Positions 1 through 7,431 of a DNA stretch of 64,000 nt are shown one piece after another. Positions within the stretch are counted from its first letter, which is position 1. Each line of letters begins with the position of its first letter. Source of the stretch: Chryseobacterium indologenes (GTDB lineage Bacteria > Bacteroidota > Bacteroidia > Flavobacteriales > Weeksellaceae); assembly GCF_018362995.1 (NCBI RefSeq), contig NZ_CP074372.1, positions 806,001 through 870,000 on the forward strand. Reading direction: 5' to 3'. Made by a program: the position numbers and the translations under genes. The notes under the pieces are model-generated. The model was not told the origin of the DNA, did not search any database, and saw nothing but the letters and a program-made list of their open reading frames with translations.

Positions 1-1
1 T

Positions 2-568
2 CCATTCTGGAACTATATTGTACTCTTCCTTTCTCTTATTTTCGAGGGTACTTCTCTGTTTATCGCCATCAGAGAATTTAATAAAATCCGTAATGGACTT
101 GGCTGGTGGGACGCAATTGTAAAAAGTAAAGATCCTTCCAGTTTTCTTGTGGTTTTTGAAGACGGCGCAGCAGTTGCAGGGTTGATTATCGTAATGATTT
201 TGATGTGGGTAAGCCATTCACTACAAATTCCAGAATTGGATGGATTGGCATCGGTGATCGTAGGATTGATACTGGTTTTTGTTTCGTTTATACTGGCGAG
301 AGAAAGCAGAAGTCTATTGATGGGAGAAGGCATAGCTCCCGATATGAGAGAAAAAATTGCTCAGCTGGCAGAAAGAGACGGGACTGTGGTGAAAACAAAA
401 AATATTCTATCAACTTATCAGTCGCCAGAGGAAGTTGTATTGATGCTCATTATAGATTTTGAAGAACACCTCGATACTGAAGAAATCACTGAGGCAATAC
501 GCCGTATCCGTGCGGATATAAAAAATGAATTTAAATTTGTTCACTTTGTGATTATACAGCCAGAATAG
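2..568 (+). CDS. Cation diffusion facilitator (CDF) family transporter, C-terminal part
   Basis: The reading frame is open from base 2, so the gene enters from outside the window and only about 188 C-terminal residues are seen. The visible part has membrane segments (WNYIVLFLSLIFEG; AAVAGLIIVMILMW; a stretch after PELDG), an FEDGAAVAG segment typical of the later CDF membrane helices, and a soluble ferredoxin-like C-terminal domain (EEVVLMLIIDFEE...TEEITEAIRRI). CDF proteins export Zn, Fe, Co or Mn as dimers in the inner membrane, with the C-terminal domain sensing metal. Substrate cannot be told. The internal GTG at 149 is not a start, because coding continues upstream of it. Confidence 0.85.
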   Translation, partial: PFWNYIVLFLSLIFEGTSLFIAIREFNKIRNGLGWWDAIVKSKDPSSFLVVFEDGAAVAGLIIVMILMWVSHSLQIPELDGLASVIVGLILVFVSFILARESRSLLMGEGIAPDMREKIAQLAERDGTVVKTKNILSTYQSPEEVVLMLIIDFEEHLDTEEITEAIRRIRADIKNEFKFVHFVIIQPE

Positions 569-683
569 ATGTTTAAATAGGTAAGTTAGCATATAGATTC
601 GATTGTTTAATTATTGCATGAAGTAAGCTTCTTCTGTTTGCTGGTTAAAGAATCCCAGCTGTACATATTAGAAAAAGTGTTAA

Positions 684-718
684 TTGTTTTTAATCGAATA
701 ATTATTCGATTATATTTG
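684..718 (+). promoter_or_regulatory. Promoter with embedded perfect operator palindrome (691-712)
   Basis: A perfect 22-bp palindrome at 691-712 has half-site TAATCGAATAA. It abuts a TATATTTG box (711-718) matching the Bacteroidota -7 element TAnnTTTG; a TTG at 684-686 could be the -33 element, with a slightly long 24-nt spacing. The core ATCGAAT-N4-ATTCGAT recurs with two changes before the VOC gene at 1326-1343. The placement suggests an autoregulatory TetR operator. Confidence 0.75.
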
Positions 719-722
719 CAGA

Positions 723-1310
723 GTGAGATTAAAAGATGACAAAAAGGAATTGATCATTCGGCAGGAAGCCATAAAGATGATCGTCGAAAATGGCTTTGAT
801 GGGTTTAGTATGCAGAAACTGGCAAAAAAGGCTGCAATTTCTCCATCTACTATTTATGTTTACTTTAAAAGCCGTGAAGATCTGGTAAATCAGCTCTATA
901 TTGATGTGCATAACAGATTTGAAAAGGAAGCATTAATAGGGTTTGATGCTCATCTGAAATTTGAAGAAGGATTGTGGCTTCAATGGAAAAACCGACTTGA
1001 AAATATTTTACGAAATCCCTTGGAATACCGTTTCCATGAACAATTTAGGAATTCTCCACTAATCAATATGAATGGAATGCAGCAAACTGTTTTCAGGAAA
1101 ATAATGAATGATTTTGTTCAAAATGGAGTTATGCGTAAAGAGATACCGGATTTACCAATTGAAGTGTTTTGGACTGTCGCTTATGGCCCTTTTTATACAC
1201 TCATCAAATTCCATCTTGATAAAGCTTCAATGTCTGGTAAACCATTTTCATTGACTGTCCAAAATTTACGTCAAACTTTCGAGCTGGTTGCAAAAGCATT
1301 ACTGCTATAA
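723..1310 (+). CDS. TetR/AcrR family transcriptional regulator
   Basis: A 195-residue protein with an N-terminal TetR helix-turn-helix at about residues 10-55 (MQKLAKKAAISPSTIYVYFK) and an all-helical ligand-binding domain after it. The normal family length is about 190-210. The GTG start at 723 is needed to keep helix 1 of the DNA-binding domain; the next in-frame ATG would remove it. The start lies only 4 nt after the -7 box, so the transcript is probably leaderless. The palindrome over its promoter and the similar one before the next gene suggest that it represses itself and the VOC gene. The ligand is unknown. Confidence 0.9.
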   Translation: MRLKDDKKELIIRQEAIKMIVENGFDGFSMQKLAKKAAISPSTIYVYFKSREDLVNQLYIDVHNRFEKEALIGFDAHLKFEEGLWLQWKNRLENILRNPLEYRFHEQFRNSPLINMNGMQQTVFRKIMNDFVQNGVMRKEIPDLPIEVFWTVAYGPFYTLIKFHLDKASMSGKPFSLTVQNLRQTFELVAKALLL

Positions 1311-1325
1311 AAATTTTAAATCTTA

Positions 1326-1343
1326 ATCGAATGAATGTTCGAT
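1326..1343 (+). promoter_or_regulatory. Second TetR-type operator, upstream of the VOC gene
   Basis: The 18-bp site ATCGAAT-GAAT-GTTCGAT matches the core at 693-710 (ATCGAAT-AATT-ATTCGAT) in both outer half-sites. It lies 24 bp before the VOC start codon and 15 bp after the tetR stop, so the regulator can control the two genes separately. Confidence 0.65.
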
Positions 1344-1367
1344 AATATAAAGCCTTAAATTGATACT

Positions 1368-1727
1368 ATGACAATTAATCATTTAAATCTCGTCGTTACC
1401 GATGTAAACAAATCGGTTCTTTTTTTTGAGAAATATTTTGAGTTCACTTGTGAGCTTATAAAAGGAGAGCACATCATTGCGATATTAACCAATAAAGAAA
1501 GTTTTACGCTCGTTCTAATGAACAGTAAAAATGGAGATACCATATATCCAAAAGATTTTCATATAGGTTTTATGTTAGATGATCTAAAAACGGTTGATGA
1601 TCTGCATCAAAAACTGATTAAAGGTGGTATAGCAATAAGCCAGTCTCCTAGAAAAATCAGGAACAGTTATGCTTTCTACTTCTGGTTCGAAAATATATTT
1701 ATTGAAGTAGGACATTACCTTTCTTAG
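1368..1727 (+). CDS. VOC (glyoxalase/bleomycin-resistance fold) family protein
   Basis: A 119-residue single-domain protein beginning MTINHLNLVVTDVNKSVLFF, the beta-alpha-beta-beta-beta opening of vicinal-oxygen-chelate proteins. The candidate metal ligands are His5 and a Glu near the C-terminus (FIEVGHY). Members are glyoxalases, dioxygenases or drug-binding resistance proteins and act as dimers; the exact reaction cannot be told. The TetR operator copy in front of it suggests induction by a small molecule sensed by the TetR protein, so detoxification is a fair inference. The 150 bp after its stop hold nothing I recognise. Confidence 0.8.
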   Translation: MTINHLNLVVTDVNKSVLFFEKYFEFTCELIKGEHIIAILTNKESFTLVLMNSKNGDTIYPKDFHIGFMLDDLKTVDDLHQKLIKGGIAISQSPRKIRNSYAFYFWFENIFIEVGHYLS

Positions 1728-1877
1728 ATTTGCAGGATTCAAGAAGAATTTACGCATTCGAGAGCTAAATCCATGATTAATGAATAGTCATCATTAACAA
1801 GCAAAGGTAATGTAAGCAGTGTACCTTCGGGTTTTGTATAGCGGTAAATATTTGTATAGAGTATTTATGCTCCTTTT

Positions 1878-2552
1878 TTATTTTGAGGGGTTAATTTTCA
1901 GATTCCGAAAATAACCATCTGTTCCTACATCGACAAATAAGCCGACAGCACCCTCTACATCCGGGCCGTGTTTAAGATCGTTCACAATAAGGGAAGGGTA
2001 TTTGTTCTTATTTAAAAATAGTTTTGCCTGGCCGCCTTGGATTTCAATTTTCATCTTGATCCATTCATTCAAACCCATATCGGTATACGACTCGTACTTC
2101 TCGGGAGTTTCTTTTCTTAGACGTTCATATTTGTACTCCGGAAAAGAAAAATATTGAATGGAGTGATTGCGTCTCACCTGATCTTCGGCTCTGCCATTCG
2201 CAGGGCGTATATATATGGATTCAAATTTGGAATTCATGTCATCGATTCTGAATGCCAGCCCAATAAACCCACGGTCGGTTGAAGCAGCCGTAGAAAGCAG
2301 CCGACTTAGAACTTCTACCTCTATACTACAATTTTTGAATTTCGTATTATTTATCTTAACAAATGTAGGTTCGTCCGCATGTTTCACCGTACTGTCTTTT
2401 ATGACCCTGACAACTTTTTCACCTTTTAGGTCGACAATTTTCATGTAAACTTTATGAGGTAAAAGATTGCTTTCGTCCAAAATTATCTTTTGGCTGTATG
2501 CGTGTTCTGAGACTAATAGAAAAAGAAATAAGATTATTCTTAATTTTTTCAT
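1878..2552 (-). CDS. Secreted LamG/concanavalin-like domain protein
   Basis: A 224-residue protein with a cleavable signal peptide (MKKLRIILFLFLLVSEHAYS). The mature part has the beta-sandwich pattern of LamG or 3-keto-disaccharide-hydrolase-like domains, including the segments GFIGLAFRI, ESIYIRPANGR, WIKMKIEI and GAVGLFVDVG. These are usually carbohydrate-binding or glycan-acting modules outside the cell. It lies 39 bp after the beta-helix gene on the same strand, probably in one operon. I see no catalytic residues I could name. Confidence 0.6.
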   Translation of the reverse strand: MKKLRIILFLFLLVSEHAYSQKIILDESNLLPHKVYMKIVDLKGEKVVRVIKDSTVKHADEPTFVKINNTKFKNCSIEVEVLSRLLSTAASTDRGFIGLAFRIDDMNSKFESIYIRPANGRAEDQVRRNHSIQYFSFPEYKYERLRKETPEKYESYTDMGLNEWIKMKIEIQGGQAKLFLNKNKYPSLIVNDLKHGPDVEGAVGLFVDVGTDGYFRNLKINPSK

Positions 2553-2591
2553 ACTTCTTATTATAAAAAGTTATGACTCTTGATTAAAAAA

Positions 2592-3644
2592 TTATTTTTT
2601 AAAAAGTCCGGCATTCAGATTCGAACCCACTGAGCCTTCCGCCAACTGTAGGTAACTGCGTTTACTCTGATCCTTTTCAATGATCACGGTTCCGGTAGTC
2701 TGTACGTTTTTCATTTCCAGAAAATCTGTAGGGGTAGCATTACTGTCACTTAACGGCCCGCTTCCGTATCCTGCCAGTTTATTATAATTCACAAAAATGC
2801 AGTCAGAAGCTTTGTACCGGCGTGTGCTTCCTTTTTCTCTGATCCACACTGTGCTGGTGTTGGCGATAATGTTATGATGAAAATCGAAATCATCGCCGTT
2901 GGTACCTTGGGTAGTCCAGACTCCGCAGAAATAGCCTCCATAAACCAACGAATGCTGCATGGCACTGCGGCTGCCGGTCTTTCCTTCATTTTTCCAGAAG
3001 ACAACAGGAATTTTACAGTTGAAGAAAACACAATGGTCAATAACCAAACCATAACCATTGGCAATTACTCCTACATGTAATGGCAGTACTTCTTCATTCC
3101 CCGCGAATAAACATTGTGTTACAAGCAGATCGTCCAGTTTTTTTCCGTCGCGCCAGATGGGATATGAACGTCGTAAATTATTGGCATCAAGATACGTATA
3201 ATCAGGGCTGCCTGTAAACCGTAGACCTGCAATGGTAACGTGGCTTACCTCTGGTTGAATACCTCTTGCTTCTTCTCCTCCCACACCGGGTTCAGTAGGT
3301 ACAACGGTCATAACAACCGGCATTTTTTTTGTTGTCCAGTCTGCATCATCGGGCATTACTTCAGCACGGATGGTTAGACGGTTGGTAAAAGTATATTTAT
3401 CATTGTTAAACAGTACCGTTTTGGTGATTAGATGTACACCTTCTGCAAGGATTATTGTTGTTTCTCCCTGATCTTTATTTAGATTAATGCGTCTGGCGGC
3501 TTCTGAAAGAGATTTTAACGGTTGTGTCTTTACTCCTGAATTCATGTCATTGCCGGTTATTGGATTAACATATAATTGTTCTGCCTTTACCAAAAGTAGG
3601 TTCATGATGAACAATAGAAGACTAAGTGTTGCAGATTTGATCAT
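2592..3644 (-). CDS. Secreted right-handed beta-helix protein (DUF1565-type start)
   Basis: A 350-residue protein with a signal peptide ending near residue 21. It opens with YVNPITGNDMNSGVKTQPLK, typical of parallel beta-helix proteins acting on polysaccharides (PL/GH28-like folds). Short repeats of the type VTIAGLRF, LLVTQCLF, LVIDHCVF and FDFHHNIIA are rungs of the helix. It is likely exported and acts on, or binds, a glycan together with the LamG protein downstream. A lyase or hydrolase role is not proven by any visible active site. Confidence 0.7.
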   Translation of the reverse strand: MIKSATLSLLLFIMNLLLVKAEQLYVNPITGNDMNSGVKTQPLKSLSEAARRINLNKDQGETTIILAEGVHLITKTVLFNNDKYTFTNRLTIRAEVMPDDADWTTKKMPVVMTVVPTEPGVGGEEARGIQPEVSHVTIAGLRFTGSPDYTYLDANNLRRSYPIWRDGKKLDDLLVTQCLFAGNEEVLPLHVGVIANGYGLVIDHCVFFNCKIPVVFWKNEGKTGSRSAMQHSLVYGGYFCGVWTTQGTNGDDFDFHHNIIANTSTVWIREKGSTRRYKASDCIFVNYNKLAGYGSGPLSDSNATPTDFLEMKNVQTTGTVIIEKDQSKRSYLQLAEGSVGSNLNAGLFKK

Positions 3645-3715
3645 ATTCTTTTTTTGGTAAAATTAGAAATATTCATACGCTGCAAAATGGTCATTTTATC
3701 TTCAGAATGGTCAAT

Positions 3716-4582
3716 TCATATATTCTTTCGGTATTGCTGGGGTGTAGTACGGGTAAATTTCTTGAAAAAACGGTTAAAGTTGGAGGGGTCCGAAAACCCA
3801 AATTCATAACAGATTTCTTTGGCAGATTTCTTCTGGTGCAACTCTTTCTTTATTTCTGAAATGAGTTTGTGATGAATCATTTGTTGTGCTGTTAATCCGC
3901 TGAACTGCCTGCAGACTTTATTAAGAAATCCAGGACTTACATTAAGCATTTTAGTATAGCTTTCAACGGTTTGATTTTCTAAAAATTTCTTTTCCAGTAA
4001 AGAGCGGAATTTATAGAAGTCTGCATGGATGTAAGTATCCCTTTGAACTTTATAGATCTGAGCATAATAGCGGTTGAGAACGATAAGCAACTGATAAAGT
4101 ACGGACCTGATCAAATGATTACTGTCATTCTGAATTTGCCCGAACTCCCGTTCTATTTCCTGTAAAAGCTCAAGGCATTTCCCAAATGATCTTTCATCGA
4201 TCTTCATGTCAGTGGAATGAGAATACTGATGAAAGTATTGAAACCGATAGAGGAACAACTCATCTGAAAAAAAGAGGTGAAGGAAATCTTTTTCAAAGAA
4301 CAGCGTGTAGCCTCTTATCTTATCTTTAATTTCCCAGCGGCGAACCTGTCCTGGACTGATAAAAATGATGGTTCCGGGAGTTATAGACGTTATCTTACCG
4401 TCTAGTGAAAATGTTCCCGATCCCTCTTCAATGAAAACAATTTCGTAAAAACTGACTTGATGTAAAGTGTGATCCAGTACATAATTTTTCAATGTTTCAA
4501 TACGTCCAAGATCCAGCAATAATTCTGCCCCGTATTTATAGGGCAGAAAATGATACGTTTTAATTGGGGCTGCTTTTACCAT
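3716..4582 (-). CDS. AraC family transcriptional regulator
   Basis: A 288-residue protein. Residues about 35-110 form a cupin-like sensor domain (FYEIVFIEEGSGTFSL, ITPGTIIFISPGQ). The C-terminal 100 residues carry the two AraC helix-turn-helix units (VESYTKMLNVSPGFLNKVCR; SAKEICYEFGFSDPSNFNRF) and end in the usual TPQQYRK. It is transcribed towards the beta-helix/LamG pair, which it may control, and a -7 box lies upstream at 4645-4652. The effector is unknown. Confidence 0.9.
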   Translation of the reverse strand: MVKAAPIKTYHFLPYKYGAELLLDLGRIETLKNYVLDHTLHQVSFYEIVFIEEGSGTFSLDGKITSITPGTIIFISPGQVRRWEIKDKIRGYTLFFEKDFLHLFFSDELFLYRFQYFHQYSHSTDMKIDERSFGKCLELLQEIEREFGQIQNDSNHLIRSVLYQLLIVLNRYYAQIYKVQRDTYIHADFYKFRSLLEKKFLENQTVESYTKMLNVSPGFLNKVCRQFSGLTAQQMIHHKLISEIKKELHQKKSAKEICYEFGFSDPSNFNRFFKKFTRTTPQQYRKNI

Positions 4583-4644
4583 CTTTGAGAATTTTTACAA
4601 TAGAAGGCTCACGCTATAAATACAAGCTTATGTTTTTTGCTCTT

Positions 4645-4652
4645 CAAATATA
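4645..4652 (-). promoter_or_regulatory. Likely -7 box of the araC-type gene
   Basis: On the minus strand this reads TATATTTG, an exact TAnnTTTG match, giving a leader of roughly 55-60 nt before the start codon at 4582. A TTG lies 15 nt upstream, slightly too close for a good -33 element. Between 4583 and 4971 I see no gene, only this box and the terminator at 4891-4928. Confidence 0.45.
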
Positions 4653-4890
4653 AATAGATTTTAGTTTCAATACGTTATTGCTCTTTTCTAGTTTAATATT
4701 TTTAAAAGCTAGTGATATACTTAAATATGTCGCTCTGTGGCTGGTAAAAATTATAAGTCGTTAAGCAGCTTTATGTGTTGAAATTCAAAATCTTACAATT
4801 GAATCTATTATTTTTTTATATTTTTCAACGTTGCCACGATTTTGCCACAAACTTTACGAGTTTATTTGAAAATTTTGCTATTTCATATAT

Positions 4891-4928
4891 AAAAAAAATC
4901 CTGCAAAAATTGAATTTTTGCAGGATTT
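4891..4928 (-). terminator. Leftward terminator, probably the original terminator of tRNA-Ala
   Basis: A 15-bp perfect stem (4896-4910 with 4914-4928) closes a 3-nt loop. On the minus strand it is followed by a run of T (complement of 4891-4898), a textbook intrinsic terminator for leftward transcription. If the prophage is removed in thought, the tRNA-Ala gene ends about 45 bp upstream of this hairpin. It is therefore probably the chromosomal tRNA terminator, now 54 kb away from its gene. Confidence 0.75.
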
Positions 4929-4971
4929 ATCGATCTTTTAGTGCATTTTGAAGATTTTATCAGATACACAA

Positions 4972-5019
4972 AGTGGAGAATACGGGATTCGAACCCGTGA
5001 CCTTTTGACTGCCAGTCAA
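4972..5019 (-). repeat. attL: copy of the tRNA-Ala 3' part
   Basis: These 48 bp are identical to 58965-59012. They contain the anticodon loop, T-arm and acceptor 3' strand of tRNA-Ala but no 5' half, so this copy cannot give a tRNA. It is one of the two crossover copies created by site-specific integration. Confidence 0.95.
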
Positions 5020-5108
5020 TACTCCCTTTCTTTTAGTAATTGTAATGCGCAATTAATCAGACTGTTAGTTAAATGCAAGGAGATGCAAATTAAGCCCTTT
5101 TTATGTGC

Positions 5109-5132
5109 TGGTACACGATCGAGTACACGATT
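5109..5132 (+). repeat. Left arm-type integrase site candidate
   Basis: This 24-bp stretch is identical to 58883-58906. It contains two GTACACGAT copies 3 bp apart. It lies 89 bp inside attL, and its twin lies 58 bp inside attR. Paired direct repeats at both prophage ends are what arm-binding sites of a tyrosine integrase look like. Binding itself is inferred. Confidence 0.6.
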
Positions 5133-5184
5133 TTACACGGCTAAAATATGGATAATTTTAGTTTCTCGAAACCACTTTTTCTGG

Positions 5185-5232
5185 AAAGCTCACATTAAAG
5201 AAAATAAAGGGACTTAAATAGTCCCTTTTTAT
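5185..5232 (+). repeat. Inverted copy of the integrase 3' end plus terminator
   Basis: These 48 bp match the reverse complement of 57595-57642 at 47 of 48 positions. The matching segment holds the last 12 codons of the integrase, its stop codon and the hairpin GGGACTTAAATAGTCCC with a T-tract. Here it lies in plus orientation, and the hairpin can end transcription of the minus-strand gene at 5229-5576 or of anything entering from the left. See the findings for its possible origin. Confidence 0.85.
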
Positions 5233-5576
5233 ATTCTTACAATTTTCATTTTCAATCCCAATTCCTTGGCAACTTTTATCATGTTCAATGTTCCTTTGCT
5301 TTCACCATCCCAGAAAGCAATAAGCGCATCTGTGTATTCTGCCATCTGTCTGTTACGAATAGGACCAGCTTTCGGACCTAAATCCCAGTTAGCAAGAAAT
5401 TTAGAAAGCTTGTAACCACTTTCAACAGCGTATCTTTCCCCTAGAAAATCAGTCCCTTTAGCTCCTCCAGAAACAATTTCGATTTCATGATAGTTTTGCA
5501 AATAGTAATCACACCGTTCCTTTAGTAAAGAGTAGTCTTCAAATGTTCGGGTTCCGGCAATGATTACTTTGAACAT
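5229..5576 (-). CDS. SLOG/DUF2493 (YspA-like) Rossmann protein
   Basis: A 115-residue protein with the nucleotide-binding signature VIIAGTRTF near residue 4 and VSGGAKGTD near residue 35, both typical of the DUF2493 branch of the SLOG/LOG superfamily. It ends with the ADALIAFWDG-type strand (here TDALIAFWDG). SLOG proteins bind nucleotides or nucleotide-derived signals; in phages their role is unknown. It is the last gene of a three-gene leftward operon with an HTH regulator and a DUF1737 protein, so it is probably expressed in the lysogen. Its stop codon lies inside the inverted repeat terminator. Confidence 0.8.
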   Translation of the reverse strand: MFKVIIAGTRTFEDYSLLKERCDYYLQNYHEIEIVSGGAKGTDFLGERYAVESGYKLSKFLANWDLGPKAGPIRNRQMAEYTDALIAFWDGESKGTLNMIKVAKELGLKMKIVRI

Positions 5577-5579
5577 AGT

Positions 5580-5723
5580 TTATTTCTTTTTTACCAAAGC
5601 TTGAAAAAATACTTTATCCCCAGCAGAAATTCCCCCTTGTGGTATCCATCCCAAATCTAATAAAATATTCACAGCTTTTTCAAGTTCGTGTGGGGAATCT
5701 GCACTAACAATTTTGTATTTCAC
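5580..5723 (-). CDS. Small DUF1737-like protein
   Basis: A 47-residue frame starting with GTG at 5723 and ending 3 bp before the SLOG gene start. The translation has the pattern KYKIVSADSPHELEKAVN, then a GWIPQGG turn and a VFFQALVKK end, which fits DUF1737 proteins (about 50-70 residues). It is a cytoplasmic protein of unknown role. The tight spacing on both sides supports a three-gene operon with the HTH gene at 5731-5988. Confidence 0.7.
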   Translation of the reverse strand: MKYKIVSADSPHELEKAVNILLDLGWIPQGGISAGDKVFFQALVKKK

Positions 5724-5730
5724 TTTATTA

Positions 5731-5988
5731 CTATTTCTTAAGATATCCTATAATTATTTCATTCCCCTTATCGTCCTTGCGGTAGATGGGCTCTCCTTCA
5801 TTTGGATTCTTTTCAAATAATTCTAGAAAAGGAACACCTAATGCTTCAGCGATTTCAATTAACCTTTGCAATGTAGGGTTTCCATTAAGAGATTTAGATA
5901 ATCCAACTTCAGTAATGTTTATTCGTTCAGCTAATTCTTTTTGCATTATGCCTTTTTCGTCACAAATTTCTTTGATTCTTAGTTTCAT
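5731..5988 (-). CDS. XRE family HTH regulator
   Basis: An 85-residue protein with one helix-turn-helix (MQKELAERINITEVGLSKSL) at residues 19-38 and a short acidic C-terminus. The size is like small Cro/XRE regulators. It faces the divergent plus-strand late/middle arm across a 198-bp region carrying repeated AATTATACT elements, so it probably controls that region and its own operon. It could be a second lysogeny regulator besides the protein at 54807-55238. Confidence 0.85.
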   Translation of the reverse strand: MKLRIKEICDEKGIMQKELAERINITEVGLSKSLNGNPTLQRLIEIAEALGVPFLELFEKNPNEGEPIYRKDDKGNEIIIGYLKK

Positions 5989-6186
5989 AATTATACTAAT
6001 TATATAACTGCAAATATATTATAAATTATACTATAAGTGTAATAATATGACTTAAATAAACAGATTGTATAAATTTTAACAAAACATTAACATAAATAAA
6101 TTTACAAGTGGTTAAACTAATAGTATATTTGTGGTAGAAAATTAAACAATCAGTATAATTAAATAAAACAAACAATAATATACATT
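5989..6186. promoter_or_regulatory. Divergent control region of the XRE operon and the plus-strand arm
   Basis: Two exact TAnnTTTG boxes point away from each other: minus-strand TATATTTG at 6018-6011 and plus-strand TATATTTG at 6124-6131. AATTATACT occurs at 5989 and 6024 and, inverted, at 6152. An imperfect palindrome ATTATAC-N5-GTGTAAT lies at 6025-6043 next to the leftward box. These are probable binding sites of the XRE protein, by position only. Confidence 0.6.
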
Positions 6187-6384
6187 ATGATAACACTTAA
6201 TAACTCAATAGAAATTAAAGCTAAGTTCAATACATACTTAAAGGCTTTAGAATTAATAAGAGAACATGGCTATACAGACTTCGATGATTTAATGACTGTG
6301 ATATTCGATGAAGAATTAGAGGGGTTCAATGCAGCTGTTTTAACAAGTGAAGAGAAAACAATTGAATTCATTATAAACAATTAA
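6187..6384 (+). CDS. Small phage protein, unknown
   Basis: A 65-residue acidic protein (MITLNNSIEIKAKFNTYLKA). It is not recognised and has no signal peptide, membrane segment or metal motif. It is the first gene after the rightward promoter and ends 10 bp before the next gene, so it begins the plus-strand operon. Confidence 0.6.
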   Translation: MITLNNSIEIKAKFNTYLKALELIREHGYTDFDDLMTVIFDEELEGFNAAVLTSEEKTIEFIINN

Positions 6385-6394
6385 TATAAATAAG

Positions 6395-6715
6395 ATGAAA
6401 ACATTTAAAGAAAGAATAGTAAATCTTTTAGAAATGAGAAATAAAGAAGATATAGCGCAATCAATTAGCGACCTTCTAGAAGATCACAAAGAATTCACGG
6501 TATTAGAGCTTTATAGAGAGTATATCTTCATAGATCATGAAACGAGCGAAGACGTAGGTGGTTACAACTTCATAGTACCACCAGCAAAAGGTGAGTTTTT
6601 CGTAACTCATAAAGGCATTTACGAAATATTGCAGGTAACAAGCGTTTATGACCCACAGGCAAGGCCGGGCACAATACATGTAAGAAAAGCAAGAGAATTC
6701 AAAACAGCGGGGTAA
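6395..6715 (+). CDS. Hypothetical phage protein
   Basis: A 106-residue protein with a helical first half (LLEMRNKEDIAQSISDLLED) and a beta-rich second half (YNFIVPPAKGEFFVTHKG). I do not recognise a family. It is co-directional with its neighbours, 10 bp after the first gene and 31 bp before the DUF2693 gene. Confidence 0.6.
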   Translation: MKTFKERIVNLLEMRNKEDIAQSISDLLEDHKEFTVLELYREYIFIDHETSEDVGGYNFIVPPAKGEFFVTHKGIYEILQVTSVYDPQARPGTIHVRKAREFKTAG

Positions 6716-6746
6716 AACCCGCTTTTGGTGGTAAAAGAAAAAAGTT

Positions 6747-7175
6747 ATGAAAACGCAAAATATATCTTTCAGAAAAACAGTAATGCTAAGAGCATATCAC
6801 ATAATGACAGAAACGGGCAAAAATTGGGCTGATTGTCTTCGCAAAGCCTGGCAACTGTACCGAATTAATAAAGAGATGCATCAGGGTGAAGTTACGTTCT
6901 ATTTCGAGAAAAAAGACGGCGAAATTCGCAAAGCTACCGGCACTCTGAAAATTGAATATGATTTCAAAACCCATAACCAGCCTAACCCGAAAATTTTCAC
7001 TTACTTTGATGTAGATGCAAATGATTTTCGTTGTTTCAAAATCGCTAACTTTATCGGGCTGGCTGCTGTAGATCATTTTGCACCTTTAACGACCGAATTG
7101 CCAACTGGCAGTAACTATATCAAACCGAAAGCTCAGAACCTACGAAATAGAAGAAAAACCATTAAAGCGAAATAA
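6747..7175 (+). CDS. DUF2693-type SH3-like barrel protein
   Basis: A 142-residue protein. Residues 10-40 (VMLRAYHIMTETGKNWADCL) form a helical head and are followed by a small beta-barrel (VTFYFEKKDGEIRKATGTLK) and a Lys/Arg-rich tail. This arrangement is common in Bacteroidota phages and mobile elements and is annotated as DUF2693. The basic tail suggests nucleic-acid contact, which is inference. Confidence 0.7.
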   Translation: MKTQNISFRKTVMLRAYHIMTETGKNWADCLRKAWQLYRINKEMHQGEVTFYFEKKDGEIRKATGTLKIEYDFKTHNQPNPKIFTYFDVDANDFRCFKIANFIGLAAVDHFAPLTTELPTGSNYIKPKAQNLRNRRKTIKAK

Positions 7176-7177
7176 TC

Positions 7178-7428
7178 ATGATTACTATTGAAAAAAGAAA
7201 AATTGAAATTTCTATACCTGAATTTAAAGAAGAAATTAAAGAACTTTGTCAGTTATTAAAAAGAAATAGCCGAAATCGATAGGTATAAACGAAAAGACAC
7301 TAAACAATCACTTCAAAACAAAGCTCACTGCAACCGATTTTTATATCTTAACTGAACAATTAGAGTATAGATTATATTCAACAAGTAAAGGTAAATATTG
7401 GGCTATAGAAGATATTTTAAAAAACTAA
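7178..7428 (+). pseudogene. Frameshifted small gene (candidate)
   Basis: An ATG at 7178 opens a 34-codon frame that stops at 7280-7282 (MITIEKRKIEISIPEFKEE...). A second frame, offset by one base and without any ATG, continues directly from about 7270 to the stop at 7426-7428 with protein-like content (KTLNNHFKTKLTATDFYILT, then KYWAIEDILKN). Joined, they make a protein of about 82 residues that fills the gap exactly up to the ASCH gene. A one-base deletion, or programmed shifting, near 7279 would explain it. The 34-residue frame alone could also be a real small gene. Confidence 0.45.
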
Positions 7429-7431
7429 AAT

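Noticed and set aside
4948..5217. Plus-strand open frame of 89 codons across attL
   Set aside because: It runs through the tRNA fragment, the arm site and the inverted integrase tail; the SGEYGIRTRDLLTASQ-type translation is the well-known artefact of a tRNA 3' end.
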